The notes: generated by a model not told the origin, from the letters alone. Positions 37,567-48,015 are shown, counted from the first letter of the stretch. The stretch: 64,000 nucleotides of DNA from Mucilaginibacter sp. (GCA_028287895.1 JAQBOV010000020.1:1-64000), one strand, 5' to 3'. A program made the numbers and translations.

Positions 37567-37910
37567 CCAATATAAATGCTGTATAGTTTAAAGCAATAAC
37601 TTACCAATATAATAATACCCACTATCATAAACCCTGTTTTTTTGATGAGCTGTTTTTTACTGTCCAGCCTAAAAAAGTTATCGGCAATGCCATACGCAAA
37701 AAAAAGGAGCAGGGGTATAGCCGGAGGATAAAAAAGAAAACTTTTATTCAGCTCACCCTGTATCAGTGCGACCAAGGCGCGTTGAAAACCACAGCCGGGA
37801 CAATCGATGCCGGTAATAGATTTAAAAGGACAGGGAAGCAGATGATCCTGCAGCCATTTAATAAAGATCAAATGACTGCAGGATATGGGTATGTATACAA
37901 GATTAGACAC
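37548..37910 (-). CDS. DUF2752 membrane protein
   Basis: The 120-residue protein has two to three membrane helices and the DUF2752 signature [28 protein letters not shown], with its Cys-Pro-Gly-Cys-Gly motif. Function is unknown; the cysteines suggest redox or metal chemistry. The chosen start is a GTG at 37910, one base after the stop of the DUF5684 gene. An ATG at 37973 would add 21 residues but overlap the neighbour by 62 bases. Its 3' end overlaps the RDD gene on the other strand. Confidence 0.75.
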   Translation of the reverse strand: MSNLVYIPISCSHLIFIKWLQDHLLPCPFKSITGIDCPGCGFQRALVALIQGELNKSFLFYPPAIPLLLFFAYGIADNFFRLDSKKQLIKKTGFMIVGIIILVSYCFKLYSIYIGHKAAI

Positions 37911-37911
37911 C

Positions 37912-38370
37912 TTAAACCTGCGGGGGATTTGGATCTTGGTAACCTTGGGACGGGTCAAATGGTTTAACGCCACCGGCTTCGGCGGCAGCAGGGCCTAAAT
38001 ATTGATAATTGCCAAAACCCAGGATAGGGTAAAAAACTACACCCAATAAAATTAATCCCACCGTAAAGCCTTCGCTTTGTCCAAAGCTTTTGCTTAATAA
38101 GTTAATTGTCCATACCATAAATACGATATTCACACATGGAATCAGGAATAAAAATATCCACCAGATTGGTTTGCCAACTATCTCGAGTAAAACAATCCAG
38201 TTATAAATAGGGATGATCGCCGCCCAGCCCGGTTTGCCCGCCTTTTCGTAAATTTTCCATTTTCCTATAATAACAATTACGGAAACAATAATAATAGGAA
38301 TAATCATGGCAGTGATCATGGCAAAAAAGGCGGCTATACCTGAAGCGGAAGAAGAGTCGTAATTTTCCAT
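37912..38370 (-). CDS. DUF5684 membrane protein
   Basis: The 152-residue protein has four membrane helices and the DUF5684 pattern: [33 protein letters not shown], followed by [29 protein letters not shown]. The C-terminal tail is Pro-rich. Function is unknown. It is the first gene of a two-gene minus-strand unit with DUF2752 and is divergent from the serine dehydratase gene. Together with the adjacent RDD and SpoIIM genes it extends a stretch of eight uncharacterised membrane genes. Confidence 0.82.
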   Translation of the reverse strand: MENYDSSSASGIAAFFAMITAMIIPIIIVSVIVIIGKWKIYEKAGKPGWAAIIPIYNWIVLLEIVGKPIWWIFLFLIPCVNIVFMVWTINLLSKSFGQSEGFTVGLILLGVVFYPILGFGNYQYLGPAAAEAGGVKPFDPSQGYQDPNPPQV

Positions 38371-38467
38371 TGTAATGAGGTTTTATGAAGGTTTAATTAA
38401 TTGAATGTATTAAATAAATTTTGAAATATGAAACGTTTAACAAAAAAACATTCTGTTACTATTTCTG

Positions 38468-38475
38468 TAAGTTTG
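38468..38475 (+). promoter_or_regulatory. Candidate -7 box giving leaderless sdaA mRNA
   Basis: TAAGTTTG fits TAnnTTTG and ends 5 bases before the sdaA ATG. If used, transcription would begin at or next to the start codon. Confidence 0.4.
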
Positions 38476-38480
38476 TTGCA

Positions 38481-39908
38481 ATGAAACGCGAACAGATCTC
38501 CGTATTTGATATATTTAAAATTGGTATAGGCCCCTCAAGTTCGCACACGCTTGGGCCATGGCGGGCCGCGCAGCAGTTTGTTCAATTGCTGGAAGAACAA
38601 GGTGTTTTTCAATCGGTGGCGGGTTTAAAAATACTGCTTTACGGATCTCTGGCCAAAACAGGCAAAGGGCACGGAACGGATATAGCGATCCTGCTTGGCC
38701 TGAGTGGCGATGATCCTGTGACGTTTGATGTAAATGCCATCGGTAAAAAAATTAAAGGCATCGAAACGTCGAATCTGCTGTTGCTGGGCGGCAAACAAGG
38801 CATACTTTTTTCCGCAGCTGACGATCTGCTGTTTTTATATAATGAAAGTTTGCCATTTCACCCTAATGCAGTAACATTCCAGGCGTTTTTAAACAACGGG
38901 AAAGCTGTTTCGGCAACTTTCTATTCGATAGGCGGCGGATTCGTAGTTAAAGAAGGCCAGCAAAGCCAGTCTAAAAATGAGGTTGATCTCCCTTTCCCGA
39001 TCGATACAGCAGGCGACCTGTTGCATTGGTGCATTAAAACCGGCCTCAAGATATCAGAGGTGGTGATGGAAAATGAACTGGCCTGGCGAAGCGAAAAAGA
39101 AACGCGAACCGGTGTGCTCAATATCTTCCGGGTGATGAACGAATGCATGTATCGGGGCTGCCATACCGCGGGCCACCTGCCTGGAGGATTGAATGTAGCA
39201 AGGCGTGCCGCCAATCTGAATCGCAGACTGATTGGCGCTCGTGCCTATGAAAATTATCAGGACTGGGTAGCAGCCATCAGGCAAACGGGTAATAGTTTCC
39301 AAAATACGCTGGATTGGGTGAGTTGTTTTGCCCTGGCGGTGAATGAGGAAAATGCTTCATTTGGTCGCGTGGTAACCGCACCGACAAATGGTGCAGCAGG
39401 TGTGGTGCCGGCCGTGCTTCAATATTTCATAGTTTTCTGTGATGGGTTTAGCGATGAAAAGGTCATCCAGTTTATATTAACGGCATCCGAAATAGGAAGT
39501 ATTTTTAAAAAAGGGGCAACCTTATCGGCAGCAATGGGTGGTTGCCAGGCCGAAATAGGGGTGTCGTCTGCCATGGCTGCGGCTGCATTAACTGAATGTC
39601 TGGGTGGTTCACAGCGCCAGGTATTGATGGCGGCTGAAATTGCGATGGAACATCACCTGGGCATGACCTGCGATCCGATAGGAGGCCTGGTACAGGTGCC
39701 TTGTATCGAGCGTAACACGATGGGGGCTATAAAAGCGATCACCGCATCGCAGCTTGCCCTGCAAACAAACCCCGATAACGCAAAAGTAAGCCTCGATGCG
39801 GTGGTAAAGACCATGTGGCAAACTGCGCTGGATATGAACTCAAAATATAAAGAGACATCAGACGGCGGCCTGGCTATTAATATACCGATCAGCTTACCCG
39901 AATGCTGA
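38481..39908 (+). CDS. sdaA: L-serine ammonia-lyase (iron-sulfur type)
   Basis: The 475-residue single-chain enzyme deaminates L-serine to pyruvate using a [4Fe-4S] cluster. The opening [21 protein letters not shown], the [16 protein letters not shown] stretch, [16 protein letters not shown] and the C-terminal cysteine-bearing [18 protein letters not shown] are characteristic. It joins the beta and alpha domains that are separate in Bacillus. An upstream TTG (38421) opens a longer frame, but the family start is the ATG at 38481. It stands alone. Together with the SerB-ACT protein at 56 kb the window holds both a serine-making and a serine-degrading step. Confidence 0.93.
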   Translation: MKREQISVFDIFKIGIGPSSSHTLGPWRAAQQFVQLLEEQGVFQSVAGLKILLYGSLAKTGKGHGTDIAILLGLSGDDPVTFDVNAIGKKIKGIETSNLLLLGGKQGILFSAADDLLFLYNESLPFHPNAVTFQAFLNNGKAVSATFYSIGGGFVVKEGQQSQSKNEVDLPFPIDTAGDLLHWCIKTGLKISEVVMENELAWRSEKETRTGVLNIFRVMNECMYRGCHTAGHLPGGLNVARRAANLNRRLIGARAYENYQDWVAAIRQTGNSFQNTLDWVSCFALAVNEENASFGRVVTAPTNGAAGVVPAVLQYFIVFCDGFSDEKVIQFILTASEIGSIFKKGATLSAAMGGCQAEIGVSSAMAAAALTECLGGSQRQVLMAAEIAMEHHLGMTCDPIGGLVQVPCIERNTMGAIKAITASQLALQTNPDNAKVSLDAVVKTMWQTALDMNSKYKETSDGGLAINIPISLPEC

Positions 39909-40107
39909 ACAAATGGGTGGTGTGCCTACCGGGGGAACGCCTCCGGGCGGACCGGAATGCTGTATTTAACCAATACAAAATACATACGGCTGGTATAGTT
40001 TGGGAAAATACAAGCTGCCTTAGGATAACACCGCATGTTTATACCAAAATCGCTGATCTTGATAAATCGGTCGGGCAATCGATGAGATCGCATCAAAAAA
40101 ACAGCCT
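39909..40107. other. Gap after sdaA, no gene recognised
   Basis: A GC-rich start with CCGGGGGAACGCCTCCGGGCGGACCGG can fold into small hairpins. The rest has no protein-like frame, no repeat shared with other gaps, and no clear promoter for either neighbour; both flanking genes converge on it. Confidence 0.4.
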
Positions 40108-40746
40108 TTACTGTAACCTTTGAAGTAACAGCGGGCTCAACTGTACAACCCACTCCAGATACATCTTAGCCGACGGATGCAGTCCGTCAGCGGCTATCAT
40201 ATCCCGGTCATTTGCGGCCTGCCTGGATATGCCTGTGATATCTAAATAGTTTACCCCTGCGGTTGTACTTATCTGTTTGTTGATGGCATTAAACTGATCT
40301 ATCTGCGGGCCTATGATACGATCCTGCCCGGCAGCAAAAGGGGTAACCCCCCAATCGGGAATAGACAAAACGAAAACACGGTCTTTATTACCACCTGCAA
40401 AATTAATGGCTGTGTTTAATACCTGCTGAAATTTAACACGATAATTATCCTGGCTTAGGTGCCGGTACTGATCGTTTACGCCGATAAGCAAAGTAACCAG
40501 GTCAAACTTTTTACCGGTGATGCCGCTGGCCGAAATAGCGCTTATCAGTTCATCTGTGGTCCATCCGGTAGTTGCAATAACTGTCGGTGTCGTTACAGGG
40601 TACTTTTGTATCGTCAATTCGGTCGCCAGCAAATAAGGGAATGACTGGGCCGCAGGCACCGCCTCTCCAATAGTGTAGGAATCACCAAGGGCAAGATAAT
40701 TAAGTGAATCAACAGCAGCGCTGGCAGGAATGTCTTTATTGTTCAT
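40108..40746 (-). CDS. SGNH/GDSL-family hydrolase
   Basis: The 212-residue protein has the SGNH blocks: block I YLALGDSYTIGEAV with the nucleophile Ser, block III LLIGVNDQYR with the Asn, and block V DGLHPSAKMYLEW with the Asp-His pair. These enzymes hydrolyse esters, often acetyl or acyl groups on sugars or lipids. There is no evident signal peptide, so the protein seems cytoplasmic unless the true start is upstream. It lies 54 bases after lipB on the same strand and may be read through from it. Confidence 0.88.
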   Translation of the reverse strand: MNNKDIPASAAVDSLNYLALGDSYTIGEAVPAAQSFPYLLATELTIQKYPVTTPTVIATTGWTTDELISAISASGITGKKFDLVTLLIGVNDQYRHLSQDNYRVKFQQVLNTAINFAGGNKDRVFVLSIPDWGVTPFAAGQDRIIGPQIDQFNAINKQISTTAGVNYLDITGISRQAANDRDMIAADGLHPSAKMYLEWVVQLSPLLLQRLQ

Positions 40747-40800
40747 ATTGGTGGTAACGCGTGCAGTGTTGAAAGTTCTTTAAATTGGGACGCCATATGT

Positions 40801-41526
40801 TCACAATATCTCCATATGGAACAATTCGGAAATATGTTGTTTAAGGGTTTTTTTGACGTCTTGTATGTCAACTTCTTTTCCAAGTTCTTTTTGCATGGAG
40901 GTTACCGCTTTGTCGTCAATGCCGCAGGGAACAATATTGTTAAAATAATCCAGGTTGGTATTCACATTAAAAGCAAATCCGTGCATAGTTACCCATCGGC
41001 TGCAACGTACGCCCAGTGCACAAATTTTCCTGGCATTTTCATTATCCGGATCGAGCCATACACCGGTATAGCCCGGGTACCTTTCACCTTTTAATCCGTA
41101 CCGGGCCATGGTTAGTATGACAGCTTCTTCCAGCGTACGCAGGTAAAGATGGATGTCGGTAAAAAAATTATCCAGGTCAAGTATCGGGTAGCCCACTATC
41201 TGGCCTGGTCCGTGGTAAGTAATATCGCCGCCACGGTTGATGGGATAATAAACGGCATTCTTTTGTTTCAATCCTTTTTCATCCAAAAGCAGGTGCTCAG
41301 GTTTGCCGCTTTTACCCAATGTATACACATGAGGATGCTCACAAAAAACCAGATAGTTTGGAGTTAATTCATCCTGACCATATTCATCACCCTCACTGGT
41401 TATTTTTCGGTTTCTTATATTGGTTTTTAGCGTCACCGTCTCGGCGAATAAAGCCTCCTGCCTGTCCCATGCGTCTTTGTAATCGATCAAACCCCAATCC
41501 TGGAACGTCACCTGTTTGTTCTTCAT
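40801..41526 (-). CDS. lipB: Octanoyl-[ACP]-protein N-octanoyltransferase
   Basis: The 241-residue LipB moves octanoate from acyl carrier protein to lipoyl domains, the first step of lipoate synthesis. Visible marks are the RGGDITYHGPGQIVGYPI loop, the catalytic Lys in ARKICALGVRCSRWVTMHGFAFNVN and the catalytic Cys in IVPCGI. Length is a little above the usual 210-230, with extra residues near 40-55 (ITSEGDEYGQDEL). It starts 4 bases after the phosphopantetheinyl transferase gene, so the two likely form an operon joined by acyl carrier protein: one activates ACP, the other draws octanoyl-ACP. Confidence 0.95.
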   Translation of the reverse strand: MKNKQVTFQDWGLIDYKDAWDRQEALFAETVTLKTNIRNRKITSEGDEYGQDELTPNYLVFCEHPHVYTLGKSGKPEHLLLDEKGLKQKNAVYYPINRGGDITYHGPGQIVGYPILDLDNFFTDIHLYLRTLEEAVILTMARYGLKGERYPGYTGVWLDPDNENARKICALGVRCSRWVTMHGFAFNVNTNLDYFNNIVPCGIDDKAVTSMQKELGKEVDIQDVKKTLKQHISELFHMEIL

Positions 41527-41530
41527 GTCC

Positions 41531-42169
41531 CTATCCTTTTACATATCCTATCATGTAGTCTTCATATTGCAGATAATCAACCCGGTAATCCAGACTGACC
41601 GCCCCTTTATTTAAAGTCGCACTTACATTGCCTTGTTTATCAAAGTTAAACGGCTTTAACGAAATATTATCAGCAAATGAAACTTCTTTTTGTCCGTAGC
41701 ATTTATAAACTGCTTCTTTAGCACACCAGCAAACATACAGCTGTTGTATTTTATGCTGATCGTTAATAAATGCCATCTCAGCGGGGCGCATAAATTTATG
41801 CGCTATACGCTCAACCTTTTCTTTGATCTGCTCAATATCTATACCCACAGGCCTTTTTTTGCTGATCATTACCGCGGCATAGTCAAATGAATGGCTAAGG
41901 GAGATATGATAAGGCAGATCAACAAGGTAAGGCTTGCCGTGCTCATCAACCTGGCAGTCGATGTATTCATCAGTGTTCAGCATTTTGCGTAATAAGACAC
42001 GCGTACCTAACCAATGCAGGTTCCGTTTACCATGGCTCAGCTGCTCCACATAAGCTTTTTCCTGCTCATTTAACTGCAGCTGATTGTACAGATCATCTGC
42101 TTGCTCCTCTATTTTCCAAACAGCAAATTCGGTATCATCATCAATTTGCTTTTTGTATGCTATGGCCAT
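41531..42169 (-). CDS. 4'-phosphopantetheinyl transferase
   Basis: The 212-residue protein (from the ATG at 42169; a TTG nine codons upstream is also open) is a Sfp-type transferase that attaches the phosphopantetheine arm to carrier proteins. Motifs are HISLSHSFDYAAVMIS, the Mg-binding GIDIEQIKEKVERIAHKFM and the CWCAKEAVYKCYG helix with its W-x-x-KEA core. As it precedes lipB by 4 bases, acyl carrier protein of fatty-acid synthesis is a likely substrate, though a secondary-metabolite carrier cannot be excluded. Confidence 0.9.
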   Translation of the reverse strand: MAIAYKKQIDDDTEFAVWKIEEQADDLYNQLQLNEQEKAYVEQLSHGKRNLHWLGTRVLLRKMLNTDEYIDCQVDEHGKPYLVDLPYHISLSHSFDYAAVMISKKRPVGIDIEQIKEKVERIAHKFMRPAEMAFINDQHKIQQLYVCWCAKEAVYKCYGQKEVSFADNISLKPFNFDKQGNVSATLNKGAVSLDYRVDYLQYEDYMIGYVKG

Positions 42170-42193
42170 AAAGTAAAATTGCAAAAAGGATGG

Positions 42194-42201
42194 CAAACTT
42201 A
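42194..42201 (-). promoter_or_regulatory. Candidate -7 box of PPTase-lipB operon
   Basis: On the minus strand TAAGTTTG fits TAnnTTTG, 24 bases before the ATG at 42169. If it is the promoter, the upstream TTG start cannot be used, which supports the shorter protein. Confidence 0.4.
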
Positions 42202-42240
42202 AATCAAATAATTCTAATTTAGGCCAAATATCACAGTGTT

Positions 42241-42777
42241 ATGATTTTATCGGACAAACGCATTCTTGAAGAAATTGACAAAGGCCATATCATTATTGAA
42301 CCGTTCAAAAGGGATTGTTTAGGTACCAACTCTTATGATGTGCATTTAGGCAAACATTTGGCTACTTATCGCAACCGGGTGCTGGATGCCAAACAGCATA
42401 ATGAGATAGACGGCTTTGAGATACCCAAAGAGGGCTTTGTTTTGCAACCCAATACACTTTACCTGGGCGTTACGATGGAATATACGGAAACACACCGCCA
42501 TGTGCCCTTTTTGGAAGGAAAGTCAAGCACCGGCCGTTTAGGTATAGATATCCATGCCACGGCAGGAAAAGGCGATGTTGGCTTTTGCAATACCTGGACA
42601 TTGGAAATTTCATGTGCCCAGCCGGTGAAAATATATGCCGGTATGCCCATTGGTCAGCTGATCTATTTTGTGGTAGAAGGCGAAATTGAAACCATGTATA
42701 ACACCAAAGCCAACGCAAAATATAATAATCCAACTACCCGCCCGGTAGAAAGCATGATGTGGAAAAATAAGTTTTAA
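42241..42777 (+). CDS. dcd: dCTP deaminase
   Basis: The 178-residue enzyme deaminates dCTP to dUTP, the feed for dUMP and thymidylate; dUTPase (dut, start of this window) takes the next step. Family marks are ILSDKRILEEIDKGHIIIEPF, LGTNSYDVHLG, EGKSSTGRLGIDIHATAG and the active-site WTLEIS. Trimer-type fold and length agree with Dcd. It is divergent from the PPTase gene with a 71-base gap. Confidence 0.94.
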   Translation: MILSDKRILEEIDKGHIIIEPFKRDCLGTNSYDVHLGKHLATYRNRVLDAKQHNEIDGFEIPKEGFVLQPNTLYLGVTMEYTETHRHVPFLEGKSSTGRLGIDIHATAGKGDVGFCNTWTLEISCAQPVKIYAGMPIGQLIYFVVEGEIETMYNTKANAKYNNPTTRPVESMMWKNKF

Positions 42778-43004
42778 TAACTATAACCCAGGGAAATTTT
42801 ACCGAACTTTTTAATCGGTTATGGAATCCGGAAAACTTCCCGCAGGAGAAATGAAAAAAGCAATCGGCGGAACCTTACTATAAGGGAAGGTACCTGGGAA
42901 CAATAGTTTCCGCCGGGTGATCCCCAAGCTGCGTGCCTGTCGCGGGTTACCCTGCCCAACTATACTTCAGGTTTGCACTTGCGGAACTTTTTGCGTTTAA
43001 TTTT
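42778..43004. other. Gap with stem-forming sequence; possible small RNA
   Basis: No gene is seen. ACCGA/TCGGT (42801-42819), GGCGGAA with TTTCCGCC (42866/42907), an inner ACCTT/AAGGT, and GGG-TTA-CCC around 42944 can pair. The central part is richer in G and C than the flanks. The gap lies between two convergent genes, so it could be terminator or decayed DNA; a structured RNA is only a possibility. Confidence 0.25.
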
Positions 43005-44189
43005 TTAATTACCTAATTGTTTCAAAGCAAGATAAGCCATCAGTCCGGTACTGATCTTAAACGCATTCTCCTCCACGTCGAACGTAGGTGTGTGCACCGA
43101 TGAGGTGATGCCGCGACTTTCGTTACGGGTACCGAGGCGATAAAAGCAGGAATCAGCTACTTGTGAGTAATAGGCAAAATCTTCGGCTGCCATCCAGATA
43201 TCCAGATCGAGCACGTTTTCTTTTCCTAAATAATCTTCTGCATGGGCACGGGTTGAGGCCGTCAGTTTTTCTTCGTTGATCAGGAATGGATAACCCCTGA
43301 TAATATTAAAATCACAACTTCCGCCCATGCTTTCGGCGATGCCTTCAGCCATCTTTTTCATTTTCTTGTGGGCATCATCACGCCATTTCTCGTCCATCGT
43401 TCTGAATGTACCTTCCAGGTAAACTTCATTGGGTATGACGTTGGTTGCACCGTTGGCAATCATCTTACCAAATGAAAGTACCGACGGACTCTTAGGATCG
43501 GCAAAACGGCTGACGATAGTTTGTAAAGCTATTAAGATATGAGCAGTGATAATTACAGGGTCGATATTTTGTTGGGGCTGCGCGCCGTGGCCGCCTTTAC
43601 CTTTAACGGTTACATAAAGCTCATCGGTTGAGGCCATGTATTTGCCTGCCCTGAAACCTACCTTGCCGGCATCGATCAAGGGCATCACATGCTGACCCAA
43701 TACGGCCTGGGGCCTGGGGTTTTCAAGCACCCCCTGTTTGATCATGATGCTTGCGCCGCCCGGCAGTTTTTCTTCGGCTGGCTGAAAGATCAGTTTGACT
43801 GTTCCGGAAAACTGGCTCTTTAATTCGGTCAGTATTTTTGCAGTACCCAATAAGGATGAAGTATGCGCATCATGTCCGCAGGCATGCATCACCCCTACGT
43901 TTTGAGATTTATAGGCAACATCATTAGCTTCGGTGATCGGAAGCGCATCCATATCCGCACGCAAAGCCACCACCCGCTCTGAGGGCTGATCACCTTTTAT
44001 CAAGGCTACTAAACCGGTATCGGCCATTTTATGATATTCCAGGCCCATTTCCTCCAGTTTCCCGGCAACATAAGCAGAGGTTTCCACTTCGTGAAAAGAA
44101 AGCTCGGGGTGCGCGTGCAAATGACGGCGGTTAGCTACCACCTCGTTAAAAATGTTGTTAGAAAGCTCCTGTATCTGTTCTTTATTCAT
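43005..44189 (-). CDS. M20-family amidohydrolase (hippurate/IAA-amide hydrolase type)
   Basis: The 394-residue metallopeptidase-like enzyme removes acyl groups from amino acids. The M20D marks are RRHLHAHPELSFHEVETSAYV, ALRADMDALPITE, MHACGHDAHTSSLLGTA (with the Cys and His of the metal centre), QPAEEKLPGGASIM and the terminal AAEDFAYYSQ. No signal peptide is present, so it acts in the cytoplasm. Its start overlaps the end of the SPOR gene by 8 bases (ATGAATAA), so translation is coupled. The exact acyl substrate cannot be told. Confidence 0.92.
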   Translation of the reverse strand: MNKEQIQELSNNIFNEVVANRRHLHAHPELSFHEVETSAYVAGKLEEMGLEYHKMADTGLVALIKGDQPSERVVALRADMDALPITEANDVAYKSQNVGVMHACGHDAHTSSLLGTAKILTELKSQFSGTVKLIFQPAEEKLPGGASIMIKQGVLENPRPQAVLGQHVMPLIDAGKVGFRAGKYMASTDELYVTVKGKGGHGAQPQQNIDPVIITAHILIALQTIVSRFADPKSPSVLSFGKMIANGATNVIPNEVYLEGTFRTMDEKWRDDAHKKMKKMAEGIAESMGGSCDFNIIRGYPFLINEEKLTASTRAHAEDYLGKENVLDLDIWMAAEDFAYYSQVADSCFYRLGTRNESRGITSSVHTPTFDVEENAFKISTGLMAYLALKQLGN

Positions 44190-44637
44190 TGGTACTGTCC
44201 AGTTTGGGCGGATTAATTTTTTCGGGTATAATAAACATGCCGGTGAACCATTTCTTCAGCTCTTCCTCTAATTTTTCTGCTTCCAGGCGGGTCCTGAAAT
44301 CACCTGCCCGCACCTTAAAGTTAGGTTCGTTATAAATAATATACGTGCGAATATCAGGAAATTCTTCCTGGAACTTCGCCTGGGCATTATAGGCATCCTT
44401 CCGGTTCTCCCCGGTAAATATTTGTACCCGGTAGCCATTACTATTGGCGCCATCAGCGCCACCCGTTTTGTTTAGCTCCAGCCGTCTTGCAGCAAAGGTG
44501 TCTATCCTTGCATCTTTTACTACTTCAACCCTGCCACGTGTTTGTGAAAAAGCGGCAGTGGCAAAAAATAACGTAATAAAAAAGCAGCATCCGGTTATCT
44601 GCAAAATTGCCTTATAAACTGATGCTGCGCTATTCAT
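44182..44637 (-). CDS. SPOR-domain exported protein
   Basis: The 151-residue protein has an N-terminal membrane or signal segment (about residues 11-31, ending AAFSQ) and a C-terminal SPOR domain (about 66-140: GYRVQIFTGENRKDAYNAQAKFQEEFP, NFKVRAGDFRTRLEAEKLEEELKKWF). SPOR domains bind peptidoglycan stripped of stem peptides at the division site. It may therefore mark septal wall. It leads into the amidohydrolase gene by overlap. Confidence 0.85.
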   Translation of the reverse strand: MNSAASVYKAILQITGCCFFITLFFATAAFSQTRGRVEVVKDARIDTFAARRLELNKTGGADGANSNGYRVQIFTGENRKDAYNAQAKFQEEFPDIRTYIIYNEPNFKVRAGDFRTRLEAEKLEEELKKWFTGMFIIPEKINPPKLDSTNE

Positions 44638-44644
44638 AGTATGA

Positions 44645-44700
44645 TATAAACTCTAAATCCAAATTTGGAAAGCCAAAATCCGAAGTCGAACATTCGAAAT
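44645..44700. repeat. Word-repeat spacer (AATCCGAA type) before SPOR gene
   Basis: Variants AAATCCAAAT, AAAATCCGAAG and TTCGAAATC follow each other between the SPOR gene and secA. The same wording appears at 51730-51795. Confidence 0.45.
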
Positions 44701-44706
44701 CAAAAG

Positions 44707-47700
44707 TTATGCCTGTCCTATGCCATGGCAATTCTTGTATTTTTTGCCGCTGCCACAAGGACAAGGATCATTACGGCCTATCTTTTGTTCAACCCTTACC
44801 GGCGTAGCTTTTTGCAGTTCGCGAAAATCGTCCATCGGCATGCCGTTCGCCTCGCTTACCAGCTCAGGTTTAGAGGTACGCAGATTTTTCAAATTCGTTT
44901 TGGGCTGAGGTTTTGCTTCTCTTATTTCTTCAGGCTCCTGCTGAACCGGTATGCCGCCTCTGAACAGGAAGCCTACCAACTCTTTATTTACAGTAGCCAG
45001 CATCTGGCGAAACAGTTCAAACGCTTCGAACTTATAAACCAGCAAAGGATCCTTTTGTTCGTAAACCGCGTTCTGAACCGATTGCTTTAATTCGTCCATT
45101 TCGCGCAAATGTTCTTTCCAGGCATCGTCTATCAGGTAAAGCACTACGTTCTTTTCAAACGCCTTAAATACCTCTGCACCTTTACTTTCAATCGCCTTTT
45201 TAAGCGCAACCGCTACCTGGATAGCATGCACCCCATCAGTAAACGGAACCACAATATTTTCAATGTATTCCCCGCGGGTAGCAAATACATCCTTCAAAAC
45301 AGGATAAGCCTGTTGAGCAATCCCTTCGGCTTTGCGCTTGTAAAACGCAGTTACCTCATGAAATACCCGATCGGTAAGCGGGTTGATGTGTACCGAAGCA
45401 AACTCATCCTCGGTGATCTCCGTATCTACAGAGAATAAACGGATCAGCTCCAGCTGGAAACCTTCATAGTTATTTTCTTCTTTGTATTGAGTAACCACGT
45501 CAGCTACCACATCAAAAATGGTATTGTTGATATCTACCTCAAGGCGTTCGCCAAATAAAGCGTTCTTACGCTTGGCATAAATAACGGTACGCTGTGAGTT
45601 CATTACGTCATCATACTCCAGCAGGCGTTTACGAATACCAAAGTTATTTTCTTCCACCTTTTTCTGCGCACGCTCAATTGATTTGGTGATCATCGAGTGC
45701 TGTATCACTTCGCCCTCCTCGATACCCATGCGCACCATCAGGTTGGATATACGCTCTGATCCGAATAAACGCATCAGATTATCTTCCAGGGATACAAAAA
45801 ACTGTGTTGAGCCCGGGTCGCCCTGGCGACCTGCACGGCCGCGTAACTGCCTGTCCACACGGCGCGATTCATGACGCTCGGTACCTACGATAGCCAAACC
45901 GCCCGCATCCTTTACACCCGGCCCCAATTTTATATCTGTACCACGGCCCGCCATGTTGGTAGCGATAGTTACCGTACCTGCTTTACCGGCTTCGGCCACA
46001 ATATCTGCTTCCTTTTGGTGTAATTTGGCGTTCAACACATTGTGTTTGATACCGCGAAGCTTAAGCATGCGGCTCAGTAACTCAGAAATATCTACCGATG
46101 TTGTACCTACCAGTACCGGGCGCCCGGCCTGGGTCAGCTGCACAATTTCATCGGCTACGGCATTATATTTTTCGCGTATGGTGCGATAAACCAGGTCTTG
46201 CCTGTCATCCCTTATCATACTGGTGTTGGTGGGTATTTCAACTACGTCCAGCTTATATATTTCCCAGAACTCACCCGCTTCGGTAACGGCAGTACCCGTC
46301 ATACCACAAAGCTTGTGGTACATTCTGAAATAGTTTTGCAGCGTGATGGTGGCAAAAGTTTGTGAGGCATCTTCCACCTTCACATTTTCCTTTGCCTCAA
46401 TGGCCTGGTGCAAACCATCCGAATAACGGCGTCCATCCAATACCCGGCCGGTTTGCTCGTCAACAATTTTTACCTTACCATCGTCAATAATATATTCCGT
46501 ATCCTTTTCAAATAAAGTATACGCTTTAAGCAACTGGTTTACCGAGTGTATACGTTCTGACTTGATCGAGAAATCGCGCATCAGGGTGTCTTTCCTGGCG
46601 ATTTTCTCTTCGGCGCTCATATGAGACTTTTCTATTTCAGCAATTTCTGAGCCTACATCCGGCATCACAAAAAAATGCGGGTCCTCACCTGAAGTAGTGA
46701 TTAACTCAATACCTTTTTCGGTCAGTTCAACCTGGTTATTCTTTTCATCTATGATAAAAAACAGCTCAGAATCAACCTTAGGCATCTCTTTGCCTTGATC
46801 CTGCATGTAATAATTTTCAGTCTTTAACAATACCGTTTTGTGGCCGCCTTCACTCAAAAACTTGATCAGTGCTTTACTTTTAGGTAATCCACGGTGTGCA
46901 CGCAATAAGGCTAAACCACCGTCGTCAGTACCGGTCTTGCCATCAGCAATTGCTTTTTTAGCTTCGTTAAGCACTCCATTGATATAGTTTTTCTGGGTAT
47001 TTACCAGGCGTTCGATACGTGGTTTAAGTTCATAAAACTCATGCTCATCTCCACGCGGGATTGGTCCCGAAATAATTAAAGGTGTACGGGCGTCGTCGAT
47101 CAGTACCGAGTCTACCTCATCCACCATGGCATAATGCAGCCTGCGTTGCACCAGTTCTTCAGGGGTGCGTGTCATATTGTCACGCAGGTAATCAAAACCA
47201 AACTCATTATTGGTACCAAAAGTTATATCGGCCAGATAAGCTGCGCGGCGTTCCTCAGAGTTTGGCTCATGCTTATCTATACAATCAACTGATAACCCGT
47301 GGAACTCATATAAGGGCCCCATCCATTCTGAGTCGCGTCGGGCGAGGTAATCGTTCACCGTTACAATATGAACCCCCTGACCGGCTAAAGCATTCAAATA
47401 AGCAGGCAGCGTGGCTACCAGCGTTTTACCTTCACCTGTGGCCATTTCGGCAATTTTACCCTGGTGCAATACCACCCCGCCTATCAGTTGCACATCATAA
47501 TGCACCATATCCCATGTCACTTCGTTACCAGCTGCTATCCAGGTATTGTGGTGTGTAGCTTTATCAGCCTTTATCACCACGTTTCCCTTACGTGCGGCAA
47601 GGTCGCGGTCAAATTGGGTTGCTGTCACCTCAATGGTCTTATTTTCTTTAAAGCGGCGCGCCGTTTCTTTGACCACTGCAAAAGCCTCAGGCAGAATATC

Positions 47701-48015
47701 CATTAATATTACTTCCAGTTCCTTGTTGCGGTCTTTTTCCAGCTTATCAACCTGGGTATAAAGCTCGACTTTTTCGCTTACTTCAAGGTCTGGATTATTT
47801 TCGATCCTGTCTTTGATTTCCAGCAACTGAGCATCTATATCGGCAAGACCTTGTTTTATAGTTTCTTTAAAAGCTATAGTTTTGGCCCGAAGCTCATCAT
47901 TGCTGATTCCATCCAGCTTTGAAAATTCATTTTTAATTTTCTCCACTATCGGCTGTATACTTTTTACATCCCTCTCCGACTTGCTTCCAAAAAGCTTACT
48001 GATAAATTCTAACAT
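44707..48015 (-). CDS. secA: Preprotein translocase ATPase SecA
   Basis: The 1102-residue SecA drives unfolded preproteins through SecYEG. It shows the Walker A region [80 protein letters not shown] and the [14 protein letters not shown] motor motif. A C-terminal zinc-binding tail [14 protein letters not shown] binds SecB or membranes. It is longer than E. coli SecA (901) through insertions typical of Bacteroidota. The start is the ATG at 48015 ([11 protein letters not shown]); the frame stays open to 48075 but that stretch is not conserved. SecG is encoded at 26.8 kb. Confidence 0.96.
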   Translation of the reverse strand: MLEFISKLFGSKSERDVKSIQPIVEKIKNEFSKLDGISNDELRAKTIAFKETIKQGLADIDAQLLEIKDRIENNPDLEVSEKVELYTQVDKLEKDRNKELEVILMDILPEAFAVVKETARRFKENKTIEVTATQFDRDLAARKGNVVIKADKATHHNTWIAAGNEVTWDMVHYDVQLIGGVVLHQGKIAEMATGEGKTLVATLPAYLNALAGQGVHIVTVNDYLARRDSEWMGPLYEFHGLSVDCIDKHEPNSEERRAAYLADITFGTNNEFGFDYLRDNMTRTPEELVQRRLHYAMVDEVDSVLIDDARTPLIISGPIPRGDEHEFYELKPRIERLVNTQKNYINGVLNEAKKAIADGKTGTDDGGLALLRAHRGLPKSKALIKFLSEGGHKTVLLKTENYYMQDQGKEMPKVDSELFFIIDEKNNQVELTEKGIELITTSGEDPHFFVMPDVGSEIAEIEKSHMSAEEKIARKDTLMRDFSIKSERIHSVNQLLKAYTLFEKDTEYIIDDGKVKIVDEQTGRVLDGRRYSDGLHQAIEAKENVKVEDASQTFATITLQNYFRMYHKLCGMTGTAVTEAGEFWEIYKLDVVEIPTNTSMIRDDRQDLVYRTIREKYNAVADEIVQLTQAGRPVLVGTTSVDISELLSRMLKLRGIKHNVLNAKLHQKEADIVAEAGKAGTVTIATNMAGRGTDIKLGPGVKDAGGLAIVGTERHESRRVDRQLRGRAGRQGDPGSTQFFVSLEDNLMRLFGSERISNLMVRMGIEEGEVIQHSMITKSIERAQKKVEENNFGIRKRLLEYDDVMNSQRTVIYAKRKNALFGERLEVDINNTIFDVVADVVTQYKEENNYEGFQLELIRLFSVDTEITEDEFASVHINPLTDRVFHEVTAFYKRKAEGIAQQAYPVLKDVFATRGEYIENIVVPFTDGVHAIQVAVALKKAIESKGAEVFKAFEKNVVLYLIDDAWKEHLREMDELKQSVQNAVYEQKDPLLVYKFEAFELFRQMLATVNKELVGFLFRGGIPVQQEPEEIREAKPQPKTNLKNLRTSKPELVSEANGMPMDDFRELQKATPVRVEQKIGRNDPCPCGSGKKYKNCHGIGQA

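Noticed and set aside
38421..38480. Upstream TTG start for serine dehydratase
   Set aside because: It would place the candidate -7 promoter box inside the coding region, and the conserved protein starts at 38481.
39902..40123. 73-residue frame after sdaA
   Set aside because: It overlaps both neighbours and has no protein-like pattern.
42860..42960. Cobalamin riboswitch (AGGGAAGGT and GGGTGATCC words)
   Set aside because: The B12 box and the conserved order of segments are absent, and the gap lies between two convergent 3' ends, so it leads no gene.
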